NCBI GenBank assembly: GCA_017893485.1
Contig: CM030366.1
Location: 101,134,953 to 101,198,952 of the forward strand
Source: Hemerocallis citrina
Taxonomy: Eukaryota; Streptophyta; Magnoliopsida; Asparagales; Asphodelaceae
DNA length: 64,000 nucleotides
Direction of reading: 5' to 3'
The notes under the pieces are model-generated. The model saw only the letters and a list, made by a program, of their open reading frames with translations. It ran no database searches and had not been told where the DNA came from. Position 1 is the first letter of the stretch; the number at the start of each line of letters is the position of its first letter. Shown here piece after piece: positions 56,951-64,000 of the stretch. The translations under genes and the position numbers were made by a program.

Positions 56951-59087
56951 TTGCCCTTACTTCCCCTACTCCTGCTCGGGTGGGGAATTTCATCTTGAGA
57001 TGGTACGCCGAAGGAACGGCTTCTAGAGCTGCTAGGCCGGGTCGGCCTAGGATGACATTGTAAGCGGTAGGGACATCCACAACCATAAAGTCCATCGACT
57101 CCGTTCGGGTAGTAGGAGTCTTGCCAGTGGTTATGTCGAGGGTGATCACCCCTTCAATAGTCACTGGCACTCCCGTGAACCCATGGAGCGTGTAGCCGGC
57201 GGGCTTAAGTCTCTCTCTGGACAGCTTGAGGCCTTTGAAAGCGGCGAGGAAGAGGATGTTAACGGAGCTGCCATTGTCCACTAGGATCCTCTCCACTTCG
57301 AAGTTCGCCATGTGGAGGTTGATGACGAGTGCGTCACAGTGAGGGGTGCGGACACCTTCAAGATCTTCATCTGAGAATTTGACGGGCACTCTGAGGCCTT
57401 TTGGAGGAGGGGTGGCGCGAACCGAATTGACTTTCCTAATGAACGCCTTTCGAGAGGAGTTTGAGGAGCCCCCCATTGAGCCCCCATGAATGAGGTGTAG
57501 GACACGCTCCTCTTCGAAGTCGGGCGTTTCATCGCGTTCAGGACGTTTATTAGCCCCCCGAGACGGGGGAGGAAGGTCGGGTCGGTCCTTTCTCACGAAC
57601 CTGGTCAGCTGCCCCCTCTGGATGAGGGCTTCTATCTCATTCTTCAAGGCCCGACAATCATTGGTGTCGTGGCCATGGTCCCGATGATAACGGCACCACT
57701 TCTCCTTATCCTTCTTCTTGCCAGGGGTGTTCATTTTTGGTGCAGGAGGTATCACCCCCTCCTTCTCAACTTCCATGAGAATTGTAGAGATGTTGGCGTT
57801 AAGGGGAGTAAATTTCTCAAATCTAGGGGGAGGTCGGCGCTGGCCGCCATTATCCTTCTGAAGCTTCTTGGCCCCTTCCTCTTCTGTTCCCTTTCTCTTA
57901 AACCCGGAGGAAGACCCCTCCAAGTTGGGACTGTGCTCGGCTTCTTCGGCCCGAATATACTTTTCGCTCCGGAGGAGGAGGTCAGAGAAGTTCTGTGGGG
58001 GCTTCTTGGCGAGGGAGGAGTGGAGGCTGGAGTTGAGGACATTGGATTGAAAAGCTGCTGTAGCGACCGACTGGTCGAAGGATGCTATGGACCTGGCTTC
58101 AGCTGTGAACCTTTTCACATAGTCTCTCAGCTTTTCACCCTTCTTCTGGTGGAGGTAGAGTAGCGAGATGCTGGTCTTCTCGGTTCTGCGACTACTCACG
58201 AAGTGGGTGACGAAGAGGGTCTCAAATTGCTCGAAGGAGAATATTGAGGAAGGAGCAAGGCGAGAGTACCATTCTCGAGCTGGACCCTTGAGAGTTGCGG
58301 GGAAGGTTTTGCAGAGCAGAGCATCGGAAGCTTGATGGATGAGCATGAGGGTCTTGAAGCTTTCGATGTGATCAACGGGGACAGTCTCCCCAGAGTATGT
58401 CTCAAACTGAGGAGGCTTAAAGCCGATTGGTATGGGTGCTTCCATTATGGTTGGGGAAAAAGGAGGTCGACTAGGACGGAGAGTCCTTCCTCTGAGTTGT
58501 TCTTCTCGGTCTAGCTGGCCCAAGCGCCTCTCCATCTCGTGGAGACGGCGGTAGACAGCATCATCCCTTCGACGGTAATCATGCGAGCCTCTAGACTCAT
58601 CTTTGTACGAGGGAGAGCGGGGGCTACGATGACGGTAGCTCCTGGAGCGGCGAGGACTGGGCATGTGTCGGGGATTGCTAGGGGCTTGAGGAGCAGTTAG
58701 GGACCGTCGGCGAGGACAGCGGACCAGAGGAGGAGAGGGAATCCTTGGAGCATTGGTGTTGGGACGGAGATTGAGAGCTTGTAGGACGGTTGCTTGGAAC
58801 TGCTGGAACTCAGCACGGGTGATGGGTGCCTCATCGTTCCTAGGCTGTTGCCGACCGGCAGGGGAGTGTGGTCTTCTTCTGTAATGCTCGGGGGACTCTC
58901 TCCGTCCCCTCCGGATAGGGGACCTTCTGTATTCTCGACGGCGAGGGGATCGCTCATCCGGACGGTGTTGGCGGGAGGCTACCTCTCGGGCCCGCTTTTC
59001 ATCCAGACGGCAGCGAAGATCCTCATCCTTCTGCCGATTGAGGATGATGTTGCGAAGGTCGGAAGCACGGGGATTGTGGGAGGCCAT
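56922..59087 (-). CDS. Tat element Gag with aspartic protease
   Basis: The longest surviving frame, 721 residues, starting at ATG 59087. An Arg/Ser/Pro-rich N-terminus (to about 200) precedes the retrotransposon gag core (PIGFKPPQFETYSGE, then TFPATLKGPAREWY, then FVTHFVSSRR and KKGEKLRDYVKRF). The zinc knuckle at 465-478 is of CHHC form (CRYHRDHGHDTNDC) rather than CCHC. The protease has VDNGSS near 603-608 and YNVILGRPGL near 676-685. The frame closes at 56922 because of a shift relative to pol; in relatives the reading continues with a GNQEMARKCY-type sequence. The structural part could still be translated, though without pol. Confidence 0.88.
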   Translation of the reverse strand: MASHNPRASDLRNIILNRQKDEDLRCRLDEKRAREVASRQHRPDERSPRRREYRRSPIRRGRRESPEHYRRRPHSPAGRQQPRNDEAPITRAEFQQFQATVLQALNLRPNTNAPRIPSPPLVRCPRRRSLTAPQAPSNPRHMPSPRRSRSYRHRSPRSPSYKDESRGSHDYRRRDDAVYRRLHEMERRLGQLDREEQLRGRTLRPSRPPFSPTIMEAPIPIGFKPPQFETYSGETVPVDHIESFKTLMLIHQASDALLCKTFPATLKGPAREWYSRLAPSSIFSFEQFETLFVTHFVSSRRTEKTSISLLYLHQKKGEKLRDYVKRFTAEARSIASFDQSVATAAFQSNVLNSSLHSSLAKKPPQNFSDLLLRSEKYIRAEEAEHSPNLEGSSSGFKRKGTEEEGAKKLQKDNGGQRRPPPRFEKFTPLNANISTILMEVEKEGVIPPAPKMNTPGKKKDKEKWCRYHRDHGHDTNDCRALKNEIEALIQRGQLTRFVRKDRPDLPPPSRGANKRPERDETPDFEEERVLHLIHGGSMGGSSNSSRKAFIRKVNSVRATPPPKGLRVPVKFSDEDLEGVRTPHCDALVINLHMANFEVERILVDNGSSVNILFLAAFKGLKLSRERLKPAGYTLHGFTGVPVTIEGVITLDITTGKTPTTRTESMDFMVVDVPTAYNVILGRPGLAALEAVPSAYHLKMKFPTRAGVGEVRAIRKWPVSAT

Positions 59088-59374
59088 AGAATCCGAAGAG
59101 GCATTATGGATGAAGACGTGGTCTGGAAGGAGAGGTTGTTTCTGCGGGTTGGGACCCTTAGGAGGTTGTTGAATCTGAGGAGGAGGCAGGTCCTGTTGGA
59201 GAGGGTTCTCGGCTGGAGGCGGAAGTTGCCCCTGCTGTTGAGTGGGTTAAGGGGGGACTTCCTGTTGCTGATCGGGGTTGGGTCCTCGGTTGGACCCCCT
59301 GGATCTGGCTTTTCAAGGAGGCATGGCTGGAGAAGATCTGACCAACGGGAAGAGGGGAGGTGGCTATTCGTTCT

Positions 59375-59392
59375 TTCCCACAGACGGCGCCA
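59375..59392 (-). promoter_or_regulatory. Primer binding site of the Tat element
   Basis: Minus strand TGGCGCCGTCTGTGGGAA, three bases inside the 5' LTR. TGGCGCCGT matches the 3' end of plant tRNA-Asp and is typical of Tat and Athila relatives. Confidence 0.8.
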
Positions 59393-59395
59393 ATC

Positions 59396-60007
59396 TGTTA
59401 CCGCTAAATCTGGTGTAGGGGCAAACAGATAGTATTTGTGGATTCTTGAGAAACTTTGAATAGCAAACCTGTTTACCTGTTCCGTCGGAGTTTGACCGTC
59501 TCTCCCGCCGTACACCTGCAAAAAGTGCGAGACACCGGGGTTGTTCCCGGCGACGCACCCTCCGACGCTTAAGTTAATAACCAGGAATGATTATGAAAGA
59601 GTGTAAATTGGCAAAAGATTGATTACCTCTTAATGGAGATGGATGGGGGTATTTATAGGCACCGCTGGGATCAGATTAGGAATGTAATCCCCGTGATCTG
59701 ATAAGGAATATAATCTCCGTAATCAGATAAGGAATGTAATCCCTAATCCCCAGTGAAAGGATAGTTATGAATCAGGACCGTTGATTAGGATTTAATCAGA
59801 AACCCTAATTCTGGATCCGGTTTGCTGCGGGTTGAAACCCACACCCAGTTGAGGTGGATCCGTTCACGGGTTAATGGTTCTTTGAGGAGGAGAACCAGTA
59901 CCCGCTTTAGACCCATTGGAAGGTGAAATTACCATTTTACCCCTAGGCTTTAAGATTCGTTCCTGATTTGGACGGTTTCGATTTAACCCCATTTTTTAGC
60001 CATATCA
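59396..60007 (-). repeat. 5' LTR of the Tat element
   Basis: 612 bp. A minus-strand TATA-like CCTATAAATA at 59650-59659 is the likely promoter for gag-pol. Confidence 0.92.
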
Positions 60008-61392
60008 GTTTACTTGTTTACATGCATGCCAATTGTTTCATGATGTATTGTTCATGATCATGTTTACATGTTGTATTTCTCCTATTACATGATTCTTGAT
60101 TCCTTGCTTTTTCCTTGCTTCTTGTTTTATTTTTATACTTGTCCCGTTAGCTCGTACCACTTGCGGCCTGTGACTTGCATTAACGGGTATCGTCTTGTTT
60201 CTTCTTTTTTTGTAATAATGTACTTGCAGGCCCAGATGGAGAGTTAACCGAAGGTGTTGTTGAGCAAGTGTTTTAGTCTAGTTTATTTTCATTTGATCTT
60301 TAGTTTATGTTTTATTCATATACTCTTTATTGTAATCTGGGCATGTTTGAGCCGTAACTACTTTGTATTTTCCAGCTATTGGTTATGTTATGGACTATGT
60401 CATGTACTTTTGTTATCCTATTATGATTTTACATGTGTAACACCCCGCAAAATTTAAATGACAATTTTGCCCTCGGGTGTTACGCACGTGCATTTTGTAT
60501 TGTTATTGATTAACACATTTTGATATGCATTTTGAATTCTGATTATTTATGAAATCCCGTATTCTCAAAATTCCATTGGAGACAACTCAAATGCTAAATT
60601 TCAATCCTTGAGTTTTACGTGCTTTTACGTATTATCGATGCACGTGTCGATTTCGGGTATTCCACCGTTACGTGCAAAGTTTTTCGATGAGTTTCAATTA
60701 TTTATTTTTATAAACATAATTAAATTTATTTTTTTGTAAATGGAATTCAATTTTTTCTATTTTAATTAAAATAAACTTTTACGTGCAATACACGTGTTTT
60801 CCGCACATTATTGAATATGTATATTAAATATATTCTTTATGTTGCATTCCAATTAATTATAAATATTTTTCAGGTTGATAGTCAATTTTGTATTTTTTGA
60901 GATTTTATGGGCAATGCACATATTTCGGTGCACGTGTTTATGCGTGTTCTTCTTTCAAAATAAATTTTCATAAAATGTTTCTATCTATTTTATAGTGCAT
61001 AAAAAGTATAATTTCTGAGTTAGTTTTATATATTTATTACATAAATAAATAAATTATTTTAAATAAATAAATTATTTTGTACACAAAGCATGTGCACGTG
61101 AACACGTGCGATGTGCACACAATTTTGGGGACCGGACTGTTTTAGGGAGAAGGGAAAAACTAAAATTTAATTTTTTGAAAGAAGGAGGGAAAACAAGTTG
61201 AAAATTTTGGAAGTGGAGTTAGTGGTGTTCATGTGAGAGGTGGTTACTCTAACTACCTTCTAATTAACCTATAAAATACCACCTAGTCTCTCTCACTCTC
61301 TCATTCTCTTCTTTCTTTTCCCTGGTTCCAATCTGAAAACAACCCACACCTACTCACCTATCCAACTATATATATGGATACATTACTCATAG

Positions 61393-61395
<3 letters not shown>

Positions 61396-61460
<65 letters not shown>
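61396..61460. repeat. (TA)n microsatellite
   Basis: More than 30 TA dinucleotides. It generates artefactual YIYIY ORFs on both strands. Confidence 0.95.
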
Positions 61461-61463
<3 letters not shown>

Positions 61464-62267
61464 CATACATGGTATGTGCACATGAATGAGAGGAAGGTGT
61501 TAGACTTGCGGTGCATTTTGGGAATCTTGATGGATGCTTGCCGAAATTGGAGAAGGAGTGTGGGGCTAGCTTTGGTGCACGGATTTCGAGGAGGTTGCAA
61601 TCGGAGTTTTCTTTAGGAGCTTCTAAATTTAGGAGTTCATTTGAGTTCATTTCTTCGACTTTAGGTGGGTGTTTCTTAAATGCTTTCTAATTTAGTAATA
61701 GAAATTTGCATGATAGATGATATACAAATTAATTGTTGAAATTGAATTGGTATGATGAGATTACATGCTAGTTGTTGTAGAAATTGATTGCTAAATTCTG
61801 ATTATTGTGATAGATGTGAATTGTTAGATTTATGATTCACAATATGTTATGGTGATTATTAGAATATTTGCATGTAAGAATATGTGCCATTTGGTAAGTT
61901 TTAATTGTATGATGCATGGTTGAAATAGTAATTGAAATAATGCAAATATATGGAGAAATGACTTTCGATGCTAATGTGGCAAAGAATTGCGATTCTAAAC
62001 TCCAAATATTTATTTATGCGAGTATAGAGATTTTATAAAGTGATTTTGATAAAAGGCAACAGTTTATTTGGGAAAATTGATTGAATATATGTTTTGATGC
62101 ATTTTAAGGATTTCACTGAAAAAATGAGAAACTTGTGAATTTGATAACATATACTAAATTGTTTTTAAGAGGAATACATTTCTGGAAATGATCTATATTT
62201 TGTATATGGAAGTACAAATCAATTAAAAGGTCGAAAAATATATGCAAGCTACAATTGGTGTAATTGA

Positions 62268-62575
62268 CAGTCGACTGTCTATTTCCACAGTCGACTGGCA
62301 AGTATAAGAATTTGTTTTTCGTCGGCAGAACGATCGATTATCTTCTTTCACAGTCGACTGAACCGAACTGACTGTTGTTTTTGATGTTTCAAAGTTTCGC
62401 AGAACAGCCGACTGTCTACGTTCACAGTCGACTGCTGCTGTCCTGAATTTTGGTGTTGGAGCTTTCAAAGTATTAGTGGAACAGCCAACTGGTTCCTTGT
62501 CAACAGTCGACTGAACCGACTGTGATGTTTCGATATTCGCAGAATAGTCGACTGATACTGTCACCGGTCGACTTA
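62268..62575. repeat. Cluster of CAGTCGACTG palindromes
   Basis: CAGTCGACTG or one-base variants occur eight times, near 62270, 62290, 62352, 62406, 62427, 62505, 62546 and 62563. The first is embedded in the 14-bp perfect palindrome GACAGTCGACTGTC. Spacing is irregular, alternating short and long, and several copies are followed by AACCGA or CTGT. Confidence 0.85.
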
Positions 62576-63014
62576 ACCGAACTGGTTTTTGGTTTCTGAG
62601 TTTGGATTTAATTTTGACAAATGAAAGTAAATAAGTTTGAATACGAGATTTATAATTATTAATATTTGACTGAGTTTATTTTGAATGCACACCAGGATAT
62701 GAATGGTGAAATTGATATAGATAACGAATTGAATTGTTCTCATGTTATGAGATTATAAAAGAAATGTTTTGAGAAAGAGTTTGTGAACAAAAGAAATGGA
62801 AATGATTATTTGAGATTGATTATGAAATATTTTTGATCTCTAAAAGAGATAGTTGTTGGAATCTAGAGGCTAGGCGAGACCCTAGTGACCGGCAGTTTTA
62901 TTTATGATTTTGAGAGCTAACCGTTGAGGGTTGAGCGTCTCTTGAGAAGTAGCCAGGTAGGCTGACTGTCTCTGTTGTTTTGATTTAAGTCCGGTAGGGT
63001 AAGCTAGCTCTAAG

Positions 63015-63655
63015 TTGTGATGATTTTCTTTTAAAACAAACATTGTAGGGATGTAATGAAAGTAAAAGAAAAACATGAGCATGAGGGCCATTGGATGGGT
63101 GTTGTGAGGGTATGCACAGGCTGTCTTCACGATGCGTCGTGACATGACGTGGATACTACTCCAGAGTACCATCCCGGTAGCAATGCTTGTGGGATGTTTG
63201 GTGGCTGTAAGAGGATCGTGTGCCATGAAGGAGGCTGAATTACCGCAGAATGCATGCTTGATGAGTCAAGACATGGCGCAGGATTCCCCTTCAGGTTTTT
63301 CTGTACACGTGCTTGTAATCATAGAACATCTATGATACTTACCGAAATTACAGAGAGATACATAGTGAAGATGTGATGAAAGTGAGAGAAAAACACAAGT
63401 ATGAGAGCTAGAGTTTACGGTGCGGGGGTGAGCCATAGAATGCATGCTTGATGAGTCAAGACATGGCGTGGGCACTACTCAGTAAAGATCGAACTTTAGC
63501 CACGCTTGTGGGATATTTGGTGACTGCAAGAGGATTGTGTGCCATGAAGGAGGTTGAATTACCGCAGAATGCATGCTTGATGAGTCAAGACATGGCGCGG
63601 GATTTCCCTCCAGGTTTTCTGTACACGAGGTTGTACTCATAGATCATCTAGGATA
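63015..63655. repeat. ~300-bp tandem duplication in the LTR
   Basis: GCATGCTTGATGAGTCAAGA followed by CATGGCG recurs at about 63250, 63440 and 63571. The block containing CTTGTGGGAT, GTGCCATGAAGGAGG and TCAGGTTTT..TGTACACG is present twice (about 63180-63345 and 63500-63655). The short ORFs over it are repeat sequence. Confidence 0.8.
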
Positions 63656-64000
63656 CTTACCGTAGTTACAGTAGTATATTAAGTCATGGCGAGAGATTGA
63701 ACCCTACAAAGATGAAGAACGAATAAGAGGCTTGCCCTTGGACCTATGTAGTATGGGATGCTTAGAATCCGAACAAGTGTGCATTAGTGCCATGTAATAT
63801 AAATAACTGCATTAAGGACTAAGTGCACCGCACAACACGACATCAACAGGATAGTCCCTTTGTAGCTTTGTTTGTGATCAAATTTGTGTTTGCTAAAGTA
63901 TTTAAGAATCGTTATACTGTTTCCAGCATAGAGAGGATGGCCGTGTATAATATTTCGTCAGTTGTAAGCAACTGACGCTCCCACAGTTTTATATGCAGGG

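Larger units (their letters stand above)
46178..60007 (-). mobile_element. Tat-lineage Ty3/gypsy retrotransposon with antisense genes
   Basis: 13.8 kb, LTRs 46178-46797 and 59396-60007, both TG...CA, flanked by the duplication GTTTA (46173-46177 and 60008-60012). Read leftward the order is 5' LTR, PBS, gag-protease, RT, RNase H, a second RNase H, integrase without chromodomain, a 113-bp repeat array, opposite-strand genes, a ~58-bp repeat array, polypurine tract and 3' LTR. A second (archaeal-type) RNase H, a tRNA-Asp-like PBS and extra ORFs in antisense between integrase and LTR are hallmarks of the plant Tat group (Ogre, Retand, Grande, RIRE2 relatives). All main ORFs contain stops or frameshifts, so this copy is non-autonomous now. 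Confidence 0.93.
36389..60435 (+). mobile_element. Large LTR retrotransposon derivative with gag remnant, host of nested insertions
   Basis: The 5' LTR spans 36389-42959 (about 2.9 kb without its insert). The interior is 42960-43889. The 3' LTR starts at 43890 and resumes at 60013 after the gypsy insert. Both LTRs start TGTAACCCCTGTTTCC, and the 5' LTR ends GGGACGTGACA. The 3' LTR is cut at 60435, about 115 bp short of its end, by another LTR starting TGTAACACC. LTR divergence is near 9% over the first 90 bp by eye. Very long LTRs around a 930-bp interior without pol match the LARD class. Confidence 0.88.
43890..60435 (+). repeat. 3' LTR (interrupted and truncated)
   Basis: 43890-46177 and 60013-60435 are the two parts of this LTR around the gypsy element. 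They align with 36389-38010, 41676-42300 and 42410-42843 of the 5' LTR. Confidence 0.88.
60436..64000 (-). mobile_element. LTR (solo or 3') of the TGTAACACCCCG family, minus orientation, runs off the window
   Basis: Starts TGTAACACCCCGCAAAATT and interrupts the host 3' LTR after ACATG. The far right portion is, in reverse complement, similar to 33000-33340 of the first LTR (shared CTGTGGG.CGTCAGTTGCTTACAA and TACTTGTTCGGATTCTA-like strings). Taking that LTR as plus, this copy is minus. At least 3.56 kb is present. The left neighbour lacks a primer binding site, so this side is an LTR's 3' end. No coding domain is visible. Confidence 0.75.

Overview
The window is nuclear DNA of a flowering plant. 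The evidence is an AT-rich background, plant transposon lineages (Tat-type Ty3/gypsy, FAR1-type Mutator, plant hAT, CACTA, TRIM), PBS sites matching plant tRNA-Met and tRNA-Asp, and a DUF4220/DUF594 gene. The low GC suggests a eudicot, but I cannot name the species. It is a transposon-dominated accessory region with one gene that looks intact.

Layout. 1-1445: tandem satellite of 341-343 bp, each unit carrying a long imperfect hairpin. 2522-4357: 5'-truncated LINE with an 11-bp target duplication and poly(A). 4947-5213: left end of a CACTA-like element running into a 500-N assembly gap (5214-5713). 5891-8122: intact single-exon DUF4220/DUF594 gene. 9727-10235: complete 509-bp TRIM with TSD CCGCC. 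11880-17141: Mutator-like element with ~415-bp terminal inverted repeats and a decayed FAR1/FHY3-type transposase on the minus strand. 17198-22729: second element with even longer inverted repeats and no transposase. 23201-28440: copia pol relic split by a hAT element (24835-28387). 28465-28872: relic related to the DUF594 gene, split by a small hAT MITE. 30055-30620: Helitron helicase relic. 31072-31830: Harbinger-like MITE.

From 32774 to the right edge lies a nest of LTR elements. A 2.7-kb LTR with a tRNA-Met PBS (32774-35502) is followed by a second non-autonomous element with ~2.9-kb LTRs (36389 to 60435) and a tiny gag-like internal region. Its left LTR holds a 3.66-kb solo LTR (38011-41670, TSD ATTGA). 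Its right LTR holds a 13.8-kb Tat-type gypsy element (46178-60007, TSD GTTTA) and is cut at 60436 by a further LTR that runs off the window.

The Tat element is the most interesting object. Gag, protease, RT, two RNase H domains and integrase read leftward. Between integrase and the 3' LTR it carries two tandem-repeat arrays (113-bp and ~58-bp units) and, between them, a multi-exon gene on the opposite strand with its own TATA box. All its reading frames are now broken, and the LTRs differ by roughly 5% by eye. Apart from the DUF4220 gene nothing here looks like a functional host gene.
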